Assembly (NCBI GenBank): GCA_031260565.1
Contig: JAISLH010000111.1
Location: 1 to 49,155, forward strand
Reading direction: 5' to 3'
Length of the DNA stretch: 49,155 nt
DNA from: Bacteroidales bacterium
Lineage (GTDB): Bacteria; Bacteroidota; Bacteroidia; Bacteroidales; P3
How positions within the stretch are numbered: position 1 is the stretch's first letter; every line of letters begins with the position of its first letter. The position numbers were made by a program, and so were the translations under genes. This document shows positions 1 to 7,966 of this stretch, in pieces. Under the pieces are notes generated by a model. It did no database searches and was not told the origin of the DNA. It saw nothing but the letters and a program-made list of their open reading frames with translations.

Positions 1-167
1 AGATAAAGATGTAATTATTTCTTCATTTTTGACCGCAATTTTGCACTAAGAATTGATAAAAAAAGACTTCAAATTTGCCGTTTTGCCAATTTAACCAACT
101 CAAAGTGCTAATTGCCGTCAGAAACAGGCATTTGAACACTCGCATCTTAGATTAAATTTTTTTTGTG

Positions 168-175
168 TATCTTTG
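168..175 (+). promoter_or_regulatory. -7 promoter element upstream of buk
   Basis: TATCTTTG matches the Bacteroidetes -7 consensus TAnnTTTG and lies 33 nt before the ATG of the butyrate kinase gene. No clear TTTG -33 element is visible at the usual distance. The rest of positions 1-167 holds no gene I can recognise. Confidence 0.65.
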
Positions 176-208
176 CACCCTTGTTTTGGCTAAAAATTGA
201 TAATTAAT

Positions 209-1288
209 ATGGGTAAAAGAAATTTAATTTTGGCTATCAATCCGGGTTCAACCTCTACAAAGATAGCCATTTACGAAGAAAACAATCAACTATTTATTAA
301 AAACATTAAGCATTCCGCCGATGAGTTGGCTCAGTTTGCAAAAATAACCGACCAATACGAATTTCGCAAGAATCTTATCTTGAAAGAGGTAGAAAATGCG
401 GGCTTTGACATCAACGAAATCCGCATTTTAATTGGCAGAGGTGGCTTGTTGAAACCTATAACTTCAGGTGTTTGGAATGTCAATCAGGCAATGCTGTCCG
501 ATTTGCAGGCAAGCCGTTACGGGCAACACGCAAGTAACCTTGGTGCAATTATTGCTCACAACATTGCTTGCTCTATTGACGGGGCTGAAGCTATAATTGC
601 CGACCCTGTTGTGGTAGATGAACTGGCTGATATTGCACGAATAAGCGGACATCCGTTGATGCCACGCAAGTCAATCTTTCATGCCCTGAACCAAAAGGCT
701 ATTGCAAGAAGATATGCAGACGATAACAACAGGCAATATGAAGATTTGAACCTTATTGTTGTTCATTTGGGCGGAGGTATTTCAGTAGGAGCACATCATA
801 AAGGCTTGGTGATAGATGTCAATCAGGCTTTGGACGGCAGCGGTCCTTTTTCACCTGAACGTTCCGGCTCTTTACCGGTCAATGAAGTAATAGATATTTG
901 TTTTGGAGGTAAGTACAGCGAAGCGGAGATAAGGAAAATGGTGTGTGGAGCAGGTGGTTACATTGCTTATCTTGGCACTAATGACGCTCTTGTGGTGGAA
1001 ACGAAAGCTAAGGATGGTAATGAAAAGTTTGCAGCTATCCAATCGGCAATGGTTTATCAGGTAGCAAAAGAAGTAGGTGCTATTGCAACGGTGCTAAAAG
1101 GTAAAGTAGATGCAATATTGGTTACGGGCGGCATAGCGTATAGCAAACCTTTTGTAAGCGAACTGACAGATAGAATATCCTTCATAGCCCCTGTTACGGT
1201 TTATCCGGGAGAAGATGAAATGGGAGCTTTGGCTCAAAACGCCGCAAGATACTTACACAAAGAAGTAGCAGGCAATCAATACAAATAA
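209..1288 (+). CDS. buk: Butyrate kinase
   Basis: A cytoplasmic acetate/butyrate kinase family enzyme that interconverts butyryl phosphate plus ADP with butyrate plus ATP. The 359-residue product opens with the ASKHA phosphate-binding motif NPGSTSTK (about residues 11-18) and has the later loops HLGGGISVGAH and DGSGPFSPERSG typical of butyrate kinases rather than acetate kinase. I chose ATG 209; an upstream in-frame TTG at 197 would add only four residues. No phosphotransbutyrylase gene is visible in the 208 bases upstream, so its partner may lie outside the window or elsewhere. Branched-chain 2-methylpropanoate kinase activity is also possible in this family. The gene has its own promoter and ends at a shared convergent terminator. 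Confidence 0.93.
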   Translation: MGKRNLILAINPGSTSTKIAIYEENNQLFIKNIKHSADELAQFAKITDQYEFRKNLILKEVENAGFDINEIRILIGRGGLLKPITSGVWNVNQAMLSDLQASRYGQHASNLGAIIAHNIACSIDGAEAIIADPVVVDELADIARISGHPLMPRKSIFHALNQKAIARRYADDNNRQYEDLNLIVVHLGGGISVGAHHKGLVIDVNQALDGSGPFSPERSGSLPVNEVIDICFGGKYSEAEIRKMVCGAGGYIAYLGTNDALVVETKAKDGNEKFAAIQSAMVYQVAKEVGAIATVLKGKVDAILVTGGIAYSKPFVSELTDRISFIAPVTVYPGEDEMGALAQNAARYLHKEVAGNQYK

Positions 1289-1307
1289 GATAGATAATAA
1301 CGAAAAT

Positions 1308-1341
1308 AAGACGGCGTTTGGTGAAAATCTAACGCCGTCTT
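1308..1341. terminator. Bidirectional terminator between buk and the EamA gene
   Basis: A perfect 11-bp stem (AAGACGGCGTT at 1308-1318 with AACGCCGTCTT at 1331-1341) surrounds a 12-nt loop. It sits between two convergent genes and touches the stop codon of the minus-strand one. The stem word ACGGCGTT/AACGCCGT is the same word seen in the dispersed palindromic repeats elsewhere in the window. Confidence 0.7.
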
Positions 1342-2267
1342 TATTTATGCGAAGTGTCCTTTTCGGCGTCCATTTGGGCTTTGGATTTGCTTTGAGTAAC
1401 GATATAGACGCCCAAAAAGACTAAGGCTGCCGCTAATGCTTTGTGCCAGCCAAATATATCTAAGCCTATGGCTATTGAAATAGCGGTGGTAACTATTGGT
1501 TGAAAGTAATTATACATACTTAAAGTGGTTGGGCGTAGTCGTGCTTGACCTATGGCTATCAGAAGGTAGGCTACAAAGGTTGCCATAAGCACAACGTAAA
1601 GCACTCTCACTATTTCGCTCATCTGCAACGCCGCATAATCAATGGCAATGACGCTTTTATAGCAGACAGGTGAGGTTACGACAACGGCAAAGAGCATAAG
1701 CCATTTCATAAGTACGACAGGGTGGTTGCGTTTTATTAAATCCCGAAAGACGGTTAGGTAGGTGGCGTAAGCCAAACAACTGATGACACACATCAGGTTG
1801 CCATGCAGAGAGCTGCTTTGGTCGTTTGCCCTGATGCCTGTCAAGATTAGTAACACTGCTCCTGCACAACCTATTGCTACTCCAGCAACTTTTTTGGTCG
1901 TTATCGGCTCTTTGAGGTAGAAAGCGGCTATTATCATCGTCAGAATTGGTACAATGGTAACGATAATTGACGCATCAACGGGCGAAGTTGAACTTAACCC
2001 AACGACAAAGAACATTTGGTTGAGAACAATACCCAGCAATGATGCAACAAAAAACAACAATATATCCTTTTTTGTAGCCTTATGTTTGCTGGAAACGAAG
2101 AAAGAAGCTATCCAAAACGCCACAGCAGCACCGACAAAACGAAAGAACGTCAAAGCCAAAGGTTCAATATGGTGCAGGCTTAGTATGGATTTGGTTATTG
2201 GTGTGTTCAATCCGAAGATTAGATTGACGCCAAGTATGGCTAAATGTCCTTTTGGTACTTCTTTCAT
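1341..2267 (-). CDS. EamA/DMT-family inner-membrane transporter
   Basis: A drug/metabolite transporter superfamily protein with two EamA repeats and about ten hydrophobic segments spread over 308 residues. It probably exports or imports a small metabolite; the substrate cannot be told from sequence. The first repeat begins around LAILGVNLIFGLNTPITKS and the second around GNLMCVISCLAYATYL. I start it at ATG 2267: the upstream in-frame TTG (2285) overlaps the likely -7 promoter box and is unlikely to be translated. The tail after the last membrane segment is polar (TQSKSKAQMDAEKDTSHK). It is divergent from the MuiA-like gene and convergent with buk. Confidence 0.88.
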   Translation of the reverse strand: MKEVPKGHLAILGVNLIFGLNTPITKSILSLHHIEPLALTFFRFVGAAVAFWIASFFVSSKHKATKKDILLFFVASLLGIVLNQMFFVVGLSSTSPVDASIIVTIVPILTMIIAAFYLKEPITTKKVAGVAIGCAGAVLLILTGIRANDQSSSLHGNLMCVISCLAYATYLTVFRDLIKRNHPVVLMKWLMLFAVVVTSPVCYKSVIAIDYAALQMSEIVRVLYVVLMATFVAYLLIAIGQARLRPTTLSMYNYFQPIVTTAISIAIGLDIFGWHKALAAALVFLGVYIVTQSKSKAQMDAEKDTSHK

Positions 2268-2282
2268 CAACAAAATTTTTTG

Positions 2283-2290
2283 CAAAAGTA
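2283..2290 (-). promoter_or_regulatory. -7 promoter element of the EamA gene
   Basis: On the minus strand this reads TACTTTTG, a match to TAnnTTTG, 15 nt before ATG 2267. It overlaps the alternative TTG start at 2285 and therefore argues for the shorter protein, which would have a very short leader. Confidence 0.6.
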
Positions 2291-2322
2291 TGTAAAAAAC
2301 TTATGTAACGTATTTTTTTTCT

Positions 2323-2330
2323 TACCTTTG
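2323..2330 (+). promoter_or_regulatory. -7 promoter element of the MuiA-like gene
   Basis: TACCTTTG, followed by CAGCCC, 21 nt before the ATG at 2352. It lies back to back with the minus-strand promoter at 2283-2290, so the two divergent genes share a region of under 90 bp. Confidence 0.65.
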
Positions 2331-2351
2331 CAGCCCTAAAACTTACGGATT

Positions 2352-4076
2352 ATGAATAGAAAAAAGAATTTTAAGGTCTTTGCTGCTGCTGTTATATGCT
2401 TTGCGGCGGCTATTACAGGCTATGGACAAGAGAAAACACAGGCTAAGGAAATTGAAGGAAAGATTACGAAAGTTACAGTCTTCCCTTATCAAGCCTTAAT
2501 TGAGAAAACGGCGAAGATTTCGCTCAAAGCGGGTAACAATGACATCGTTTTGACGGGCAATTCCCAATTTATGATAGCCAATTCGTTACAATTCCAAGCC
2601 GACAACAATGTTATGGTAACAGATTTCACCCCTGCGATGATTTACGTTGCCAACACGGCGGACGAAAGCAAGTTTTCGGCAGAGTCAAAACGCAAAATCA
2701 AGACGTTGAGAGACTCTATTGAGGACTTAAATTACGTTCAGGCTACGACAAGAAACTCCATTGCCGAACTGCAAAAGGAGAAAACGGCGCTGGACAATAT
2801 GAAGCCCATCTCCAATTCGCAAGCCGTTGATACGGTTCAGAAGATAAAGGATGCCATAACGTACTATCGCCAAAAGGTTACGGAGGTTAATGACCTGCTT
2901 CAGCAACAAAACAAGGAATTAAGCAAGCGTCAGGAGAAAATAACCGACCTTCAATCACAGCTAAACCTTATTTTGCAGGGAGAGAAAGAAAACAACCAAA
3001 AGACAAAAAGCGAGTATGTCATCAATATGAACATATACGCCGAAAAGGCTTGCGAGGTTACTTTCCTGTATAACTATCACGTGGGTAACGTTGCTTGGAC
3101 TCCGCTTTACGATGTCAAGTTTTCCGACCCTAAAAGCCCTGTTAAGTTTGTCTTAAAAGGTCAGTTATCGCAACAGACTGGTGAAGACTGGAAAGATATT
3201 ACCCTTGTATTCTCTTCCGAACAGCCAAACACCCAAGCGGCATTAGGAGAATTGTATCCTTATTATCTGTATAGTAATGCCCCTGTCCGCAAAACGCTAT
3301 CACGGGACAAAAAAGTGAAAGAAGTAGGGGATACAGATTTTATGATTGTTGAAGATAATATTTCTGAATATGATTCATTTGATATAACGCAACTATATTC
3401 TGTGGAATCAAATGCCACAAACGCCGTACAACGTTATACTTCCCATACGGTAACTGCAACAACTATGCTCGGCAAAGAGTATGAGGTAGGAACAAAGCAT
3501 ACTATCCTTTCTGACGGAAAGACAAAGACCATACCTTTGGAAACAAAAACCTCAATGGCGGCTTATAAGCATTATGTAATACCTAAACTTGCCAAGACCG
3601 TCTTCCTTTCAGCTCGCATTGCTTCTTGGGAAAGCCTTGAGCTGATGAGTTCCGAGAGTCGTATATATTTGGATAATCGTTATATCAATGACGGATATTT
3701 GACGTCAGAGAACACAGAAGACACTTTAACGCTCTCCATAGGGCAGGATAAGAGGGTTACCACCGAGCGAAAGGTTGTCCGCACCAAGCCAGAGAAGACA
3801 AACGTCTTCGGCTCTACTCTTGAAAACAATGTAGAAGTAACATTGACAATCCGTAACGGCAACCAGTATCCTGTATCGTTGAATGTGCAAGACCAGATAC
3901 CCGTAAGCCAGTTCAAGGACGTAAAAGTAACAGCCGTAGAGACTGCAAAGGCTACTTATGATGACAAAACGGGCAAACTGACTTGGGATTTGAATGTTGA
4001 GCAGGGGCAATCGCTGACGATAAAGTTTATTTACAACGTTCGCTATCCAAAGGATATGAAACTCATTCTAAACTAA
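2352..4076 (+). CDS. MuiA-like exported protein (DUF4140/DUF4139)
   Basis: A 574-residue protein with an N-terminal signal peptide (hydrophobic run about residues 9-25, ending GYGQ). Next come a DUF4140-like domain (about 35-140, starting KITKVTVFPYQALIEK), a coiled-coil stretch rich in Gln/Lys/Leu (about 115-215), and a long DUF4139 domain to the C-terminus that contains the family-like stretch WTPLYDVKF. Proteins of this architecture are annotated as mucoidy inhibitor MuiA family. Their molecular role is not established, and I infer only a cell-envelope location. There is no T9SS tag or lipobox. It is monocistronic, has its own promoter and is followed by two strong hairpins. Confidence 0.82.
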   Translation: MNRKKNFKVFAAAVICFAAAITGYGQEKTQAKEIEGKITKVTVFPYQALIEKTAKISLKAGNNDIVLTGNSQFMIANSLQFQADNNVMVTDFTPAMIYVANTADESKFSAESKRKIKTLRDSIEDLNYVQATTRNSIAELQKEKTALDNMKPISNSQAVDTVQKIKDAITYYRQKVTEVNDLLQQQNKELSKRQEKITDLQSQLNLILQGEKENNQKTKSEYVINMNIYAEKACEVTFLYNYHVGNVAWTPLYDVKFSDPKSPVKFVLKGQLSQQTGEDWKDITLVFSSEQPNTQAALGELYPYYLYSNAPVRKTLSRDKKVKEVGDTDFMIVEDNISEYDSFDITQLYSVESNATNAVQRYTSHTVTATTMLGKEYEVGTKHTILSDGKTKTIPLETKTSMAAYKHYVIPKLAKTVFLSARIASWESLELMSSESRIYLDNRYINDGYLTSENTEDTLTLSIGQDKRVTTERKVVRTKPEKTNVFGSTLENNVEVTLTIRNGNQYPVSLNVQDQIPVSQFKDVKVTAVETAKATYDDKTGKLTWDLNVEQGQSLTIKFIYNVRYPKDMKLILN

Positions 4077-4083
4077 GACAAAA

Positions 4084-4165
4084 CTAAAGCGGCGTTTCAG
4101 TGTCACGAAACGCCACTTTAGAAAATTAAAACGGCGTTTCAGTAAATTGAAACGCCGTTTTAATT
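4084..4165. repeat. Two tandem hairpins of the GGCGTTTC/GAAACGCC repeat family
   Basis: The first hairpin (arms 4084-4098 and 4107-4121, 8-nt loop) has two mismatched positions at most. The second (arms 4124-4140 and 4149-4165, 8-nt loop) is perfect over 17 bp. They separate the convergent MuiA-like and ogt genes and probably act as terminators for both. The first hairpin is, in reverse complement, almost identical to sequences at 40051-40086 and 43715-43748, so it belongs to a dispersed family. Confidence 0.8.
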
Positions 4166-4228
4166 GAATTTACGTTTGGCAGGATAAATCTTTGCACCTG
4201 ACAGATAAAACAAAGGCAGCAGTAAATA

Positions 4229-4711
4229 CTATCTTTTAGCCATTTGCTTTTCCCATAGAAGGATTTGCTCTTTCAAAGCTCTGCCATAAAAATAATTACC
4301 TGTGTCTCCGCTCTTGCGAATGACCCGATGACAAGGCACAATGAACGCCACAGGATTTTTTTTAACTGCACTGCCGACCGCTCTGACGGCTTTGGTGTTT
4401 AATTTCTTGGCAATATCTTCATAACAAACCTTTTGCCCGAAAGGAATCTTCAACAACTCCTGCCAAACGTTACATTGGAAATCCGTACCTCGCAAGTCTA
4501 ATTTTATGGTTTGGAAATTGAAGTCAGGCTTGTCAAGATTGGCTACAATGGTCTTTATTTGTTCATCGTTGCGGCTGTAATTTGGCTCGTCAATAGGTTG
4601 TTCCTCATCAACAAGAGCCAACTTCATAAGCCCCTTATCAGACTTCACACCCAAGACTTTGCCCCATTGACAGAGACAATAGCCATAAACGAACTGTTCT
4701 TTCTGTTTCAT
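4229..4711 (-). CDS. ogt: Methylated-DNA--protein-cysteine S-methyltransferase
   Basis: A suicide DNA-repair protein that moves the alkyl group from O6-alkylguanine (and O4-alkylthymine) in DNA to its own cysteine. In 160 residues it shows the active-site motif PCHRV (Cys at residue 127). Before it lies the helix that flips the damaged base (VRAVGSAVKKNP, about 109-120) and after it the Asn/Gly loop SGDTGNYFYGRALKEQ. The length fits the Ogt/MGMT single-domain form without the Ada regulatory domain. It starts 12 bp after the stop of the coiled-coil gene on the same strand and is probably cotranscribed with it, although no functional link is obvious. Confidence 0.95.
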   Translation of the reverse strand: MKQKEQFVYGYCLCQWGKVLGVKSDKGLMKLALVDEEQPIDEPNYSRNDEQIKTIVANLDKPDFNFQTIKLDLRGTDFQCNVWQELLKIPFGQKVCYEDIAKKLNTKAVRAVGSAVKKNPVAFIVPCHRVIRKSGDTGNYFYGRALKEQILLWEKQMAKR

Positions 4712-4723
4712 TATGTTATAGTT

Positions 4724-5857
4724 TTATTTTTTGCCAATATAGGATAGGAATTCAAGGTCCAAAGACAGGGAAATAAAAGGTGTAACCTTCCATTGCTTCT
4801 TTGTTTGTATCGCAAAGCCGTCTGGCAACTGCATACCGACCTTATAATCGTCTGCCAAAAGATGATACTGAGCTATGTTTAGCCCGCAGGTAAGGTGAAA
4901 GAAGTCAAGGAATTTATAGTTTGCACCAACGTAAAAGTTCTTAAACAGGTTCTGACCACCAAAGCCAACATACAATCCTAAATCAGACGAAAATCTGTCA
5001 TTAGGTTTGTTGAAGTCAAGCAACATAACAGACGCCCCTGTTACAAAATCAAACTCCACAAAGCCATCATTACGATTGACAATCTTGTTATGGAGCTTGC
5101 CGTCAGTGTCAATGAAAGGCATAATATCCCATTCGGGGATAGGGTAAAACCGCATTGATATTCCCTGAATAACTCTCACTTTTTTCTTACGGCTTACGGC
5201 TTGAGCAATCTTAGCTTCGGCTTCATCGGCACGCTTCTTTGTGTATTTAAGTTCCTCATTGATTTTAAGCAGTTCCTTTTCGGCAATGACAAGTTGCTCC
5301 CTCAGCGTGTCGGTCATTTGTGAGTACTTATCTTTCTCTGATGTGGCTACAGATAGCTGCCTGTCCTTTTCACCAATGCTTTTTTCCTTGTCGCCGATAC
5401 TCTTTTCCAAATACTCTATTTCCTTTTCCTTGCCGGCTATTGAAGCGTTTTTGGCTTGCAGAGAGCCTTCAATCTTCACCTTATCAATGTTGGAATTGCT
5501 TATTGCCTCCTTATATAGCAGTTCTTTTTCGGCAAACAATATTTCTTTTTGTTGCAAGACCTTTATCTGTTCTTCCAACAGCAAGTTTTTGTCGTTTAAC
5601 TGGGTGCGAAACTCTCCATTGATGAGTTCTAAAGTGTCGTTAATCCGCTGCAAAGCATATTTCTCGCTTTCCATACGGCTTATCTGCTCCTTTTGAGTTG
5701 AGATTATGACCTTGATGGAGTCTATCTCGTCTGAAAGTAAGGTTATCTGAGCTTTAAGGAATTCTGTTTCTATTATACTATCCAAACCCTCCTGTGCCTT
5801 AGCCACTGAAGCAATAAGCAGAAAGGCAATGAAAATATATTTACAAAGTCTATTCAT
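4724..5857 (-). CDS. Exported coiled-coil protein of unknown function
   Basis: A 377-residue protein with an N-terminal signal peptide (IFIAFLLIASVAKAQ, cleavage likely after residue 21). A long charged coiled coil follows (about residues 35-215, many Lys/Glu heptads such as KEKEIEYLEKSIGDKEKSIG). The C-terminal domain of about 150 residues (from about 225) alternates aromatic and glycine residues (LYVGFGGQNLFKNFYVGANYKF) and could be a small beta-barrel or beta-sandwich. I do not recognise a named family. By layout it resembles periplasmic spacer proteins with an outer-membrane-associated end, but that is inference. It is followed at 12 bp by ogt and has its own promoter. Confidence 0.75.
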   Translation of the reverse strand: MNRLCKYIFIAFLLIASVAKAQEGLDSIIETEFLKAQITLLSDEIDSIKVIISTQKEQISRMESEKYALQRINDTLELINGEFRTQLNDKNLLLEEQIKVLQQKEILFAEKELLYKEAISNSNIDKVKIEGSLQAKNASIAGKEKEIEYLEKSIGDKEKSIGEKDRQLSVATSEKDKYSQMTDTLREQLVIAEKELLKINEELKYTKKRADEAEAKIAQAVSRKKKVRVIQGISMRFYPIPEWDIMPFIDTDGKLHNKIVNRNDGFVEFDFVTGASVMLLDFNKPNDRFSSDLGLYVGFGGQNLFKNFYVGANYKFLDFFHLTCGLNIAQYHLLADDYKVGMQLPDGFAIQTKKQWKVTPFISLSLDLEFLSYIGKK

Positions 5858-5883
5858 ATAAAAGCAGTAATTGATTGAGGCTG

Positions 5884-5891
5884 CAAAAGTA
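5884..5891 (-). promoter_or_regulatory. -7 promoter element of the coiled-coil/ogt unit
   Basis: The minus strand reads TACTTTTG, 26 nt before ATG 5857, within the context TTTTTTTCTTACTTTTGCAG. The same context is seen at the fabD promoter. Confidence 0.65.
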
Positions 5892-5917
5892 AGAAAAAAA
5901 TTATAAATAGAAAACAG

Positions 5918-5949
5918 AGAAGCCAGACGATTGATGTTGTCTGGCTTCT
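5918..5949 (-). terminator. Rho-independent terminator after rsmI
   Basis: The arms AGAAGCCAGAC (5918-5928) and GTCTGGCTTCT (5939-5949) pair perfectly over 11 bp around a 10-nt loop. On the minus strand the stem is followed by a T-rich stretch. It lies 34 nt beyond the rsmI stop codon. Confidence 0.8.
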
Positions 5950-5983
5950 TTATGTTGCTGTTGGTTGATATGGGAAATGTTAC

Positions 5984-6655
5984 CTACGCTACGGCGGAGA
6001 CAAGAATTACTATCTCACCTTTGATTTGGTTGTCGGTATAATATTGAAGCAGGTTTTGGATTGTGTCTCGTTTTATTTGCTCAAACTTCTTTGAAATCTC
6101 ACGGCAGACACAGCAAAGGCGGTCTTGTCCAAATGTTGCCGCTAAATCCGTCAAGGTTTTCAACAAACGATGAGGAGATTCGTAGAATATAATAGTCCTT
6201 GTCTCATCCTTTAATATTTCAAGGCGAGATTGGCGACCTTTCTTATGCGGCAGAAAACCCTCAAAACAAAACCTGTCACAAGGAAACCCCGAACAAACCA
6301 AAGCAGGAACAAAAGCCGTTGCTCCTGCCAGACATTCCACCTCTATACCATTACGAATACATTCTCTTGTGAGCAAGAAACCCGGGTCAGAGATAGCAGG
6401 TGTGCCAGCGTCTGTTATCAAAGCAATGGTTTTGCCAGAAAGCAGCTGATTGATGATGTTGGTAAGCGTTTGGTGTTCGTTGAATTGGTGGTGAGCAACA
6501 ACTGGAGTATTTATATCATAATGAGTGAGCAGAGTCTTTGACGTACGAGTATCTTCAGCCAATATCAAATCCGCCTCCTTTAAGATACGAATGGCTCGAA
6601 GCGTTATATCTTCAAGATTACCTATGGGTGTAGGGACAAGATACAGCTTTGTCAT
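5984..6655 (-). CDS. rsmI: 16S rRNA (cytidine(1402)-2'-O)-methyltransferase
   Basis: A tetrapyrrole-methylase-fold enzyme that 2'-O-methylates C1402 in the decoding centre of 16S rRNA using S-adenosylmethionine. The 223-residue product starts with the family N-terminus LYLVPTPIGNLEDITLRA and has AEDTR and the SAM-binding loop ITDAGTPAISDPG (about 79-91). It lacks the C-terminal extension of the longer E. coli protein, as I recall for Bacteroidetes members. Its start codon directly follows the stop of the YebC-family gene, so the two are almost certainly cotranscribed. Confidence 0.95.
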   Translation of the reverse strand: MTKLYLVPTPIGNLEDITLRAIRILKEADLILAEDTRTSKTLLTHYDINTPVVAHHQFNEHQTLTNIINQLLSGKTIALITDAGTPAISDPGFLLTRECIRNGIEVECLAGATAFVPALVCSGFPCDRFCFEGFLPHKKGRQSRLEILKDETRTIIFYESPHRLLKTLTDLAATFGQDRLCCVCREISKKFEQIKRDTIQNLLQYYTDNQIKGEIVILVSAVA

Positions 6656-7393
6656 TTATTCCTCCAACAACTCTTCACTCATCTCCATATTGTGATAAAC
6701 TGCCTGCACATCATCATCGTCTTCCAACAAATTGATGATTCGCATAATTTTCTTCGCCTCTGGCAATTCTACTGATATGGTAGTGTTTGGTATCCGTTGC
6801 AACTCCGCATTTTCGGCTTCAATACCCGCTGTCTCCAATTCCTTTTGCATCTTTGCGAAGTCTTCCATCTGACAATAGGCTGTCAAATAACCTTCTTCCT
6901 GCTCTATCTCCTCAGCACCTGCGTCAATCAAAGCAATCTCCAACTCCTCCACATCTCTATCTCCGACCGCTATTTCAAACACCCCCTTACGAGAGAAAAT
7001 GAAGTTTAACGAGCCATTAGTCCCCATACTTCCGCCAAATTTATTGATAATGCTGCGGACAGTGGAAACGGTGCGATTGTTGTTATCAGTAAGGCACTCT
7101 ATAAATATAGCCACTGCGTGCTGAGCATAACATTCAAAGGTCATTTCCACTAAGGCTGCAGTGTTTTTGTCCGATGCCTTATTGATAGCCCTCTGCAATG
7201 TTTCCTTAGGCATATTGACGCCTTTTGCATTAGCGATTGCCAAACGCAGACGAGCATTAGCTTCGGGGTCATTTCCACCTTCTTTGACGGCAACGGTGAT
7301 GTCCTTGATGATTTTAGAGAAAGTCTTTGAACGTTTGCTATCCAAAGCACCTTTTTTTCTCTTAATTGTTGACCATTTGTTGTGTCCTGACAT
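6656..7393 (-). CDS. YebC/PmpR-family protein
   Basis: A 245-residue member of the YebC/PmpR family, recognised by the near-invariant N-terminus MSGHNKWSTIKRKKGALDSK and the acidic C-terminal domain (LLEDDDDVQAVYHNME). Family members are described as DNA-binding regulators and, more recently, as translation factors that help ribosomes at difficult stretches. Which applies here cannot be read from sequence. It is the first gene of a two-gene unit with rsmI, and its stop is immediately adjacent to the rsmI start. The pairing of two translation-related genes mildly supports the translation role. Confidence 0.93.
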   Translation of the reverse strand: MSGHNKWSTIKRKKGALDSKRSKTFSKIIKDITVAVKEGGNDPEANARLRLAIANAKGVNMPKETLQRAINKASDKNTAALVEMTFECYAQHAVAIFIECLTDNNNRTVSTVRSIINKFGGSMGTNGSLNFIFSRKGVFEIAVGDRDVEELEIALIDAGAEEIEQEEGYLTAYCQMEDFAKMQKELETAGIEAENAELQRIPNTTISVELPEAKKIMRIINLLEDDDDVQAVYHNMEMSEELLEE

Positions 7394-7414
7394 AATCTTT
7401 TGGTTTTTAGAAAG

Positions 7415-7422
7415 TGCAAAAA
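7415..7422 (-). promoter_or_regulatory. -7 promoter element of yebC-rsmI
   Basis: The minus strand reads TATTTTTG, 21 nt before ATG 7393. It is arranged divergently to the promoter-like sequence at 7503-7510. Confidence 0.6.
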
Positions 7423-7502
7423 TACAAATATTTCCTCAAATATGCCCTTTGACGCAAAAAATAGTGTTTTTTCAAACAATTTTGGCAGTATCAAAAAAAT
7501 TT

Positions 7503-7510
7503 TATCCTTG
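7503..7510 (+). promoter_or_regulatory. Promoter-like -7 element ahead of the 21-bp array
   Basis: TATCCTTG followed by CACCC differs from TAnnTTTG at one position and resembles the buk promoter (TATCTTTGCACCC). It lies 24 nt before ATG 7535 and suggests that the array is transcribed. Confidence 0.45.
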
Positions 7511-7534
7511 CACCCTAAAATCGTAATAAAACGT

Positions 7535-7966
7535 ATGAACAAAATAACACAAAATATTCCGTCTAAAACAGCAGCAAATGTTGTTTATTCCACAGAAAAT
7601 AAATTCTTCATTACATGTAGTAATTACTTTATTACATGTAATAATTCCTTTATTACATGTAATAATTTCTTCATTACATGTAGTAATTACTTTATTACAT
7701 GTAATAATTTCCTTATTACATGTAGTAATTACTTTATTACATGTAGTAATTACTTTATTACATGTAATAATTTCCTCATTACATGTAGTAATTACTTTAT
7801 TACATGTAGTAATTACTTTATTACATGTAGTAATTACTTTATTACATGTAATAATTCCTTTATTACGTGTAATAATTTCCTCATTACATGTAATAATTTC
7901 TTTATTACATGTAGTAATTACTTCGTTACATGTAATAAAAACATAATAAATTATGGCAGAAAGTAG
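7535..7966 (+). CDS. Possible small gene encoding a seven-residue Cys-rich tandem repeat
   Basis: An open frame of 143 codons begins with a plausible 24-residue N-terminus (MNKITQNIPSKTAANVVYST). It then consists of 16 heptapeptides of the type FITCSNY or FITCNNF and ends NIINYGRK. The 21-bp unit is exactly seven codons, so length changes by whole units keep the frame. There is a promoter-like box 24 nt upstream of the ATG. Against a real protein: a second forward frame (LHVVITL type) and one reverse frame are also open through the array, as happens in low-complexity DNA, and there is no signal peptide or recognised domain. I regard it as a transcribed repeat that may or may not be translated. 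Confidence 0.3.
   Translation: MNKITQNIPSKTAANVVYSTENKFFITCSNYFITCNNSFITCNNFFITCSNYFITCNNFLITCSNYFITCSNYFITCNNFLITCSNYFITCSNYFITCSNYFITCNNSFITCNNFLITCNNFFITCSNYFVTCNKNIINYGRK
7607..7942. repeat. Tandem array of 16 near-identical 21-bp palindromic units
   Basis: Sixteen uninterrupted units of exactly 21 bp share the core ATTACATGTARTAATT. ATTACATGTAAT is a perfect 12-bp palindrome, and in units of the other class AGTAATTACT forms a perfect 10-bp palindrome across the unit junction. Two unit classes alternate irregularly: one reads GTAGTAATTAC, the other GTAATAATT(T/C)C. One unit has ACGTGT in place of ACATGT and the last unit diverges at its end. There are no spacers, so this is not a CRISPR array. 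The 21-bp period is about two helical turns, which would put palindrome centres on one face of the DNA. Confidence 0.95.

Noticed and set aside
4170-4200. Promoter-like string GGATAAATCTTTGCACC near the ogt 3' end
   Set aside because: The spacing does not fit TAnnTTTG and no gene follows on that strand.
5241-5696. Plus-strand frames opposite the coiled-coil gene (for example 151 codons, Ser/Leu-rich)
   Set aside because: They mirror Glu/Lys-rich codons of the real minus-strand gene, which has a signal peptide and a promoter.
7607-7942. CRISPR-like repeat array
   Set aside because: The units directly abut with no unique spacers, the 21-bp length is short for a CRISPR repeat, and no cas genes are present.
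7578-7946. 122-codon open frame (LHVVITLLHVII type) through the array
   Set aside because: It is the second open frame of a low-complexity repeat and has neither a sensible N-terminus outside the array nor a promoter in register; the frame starting at 7535 is the better candidate.
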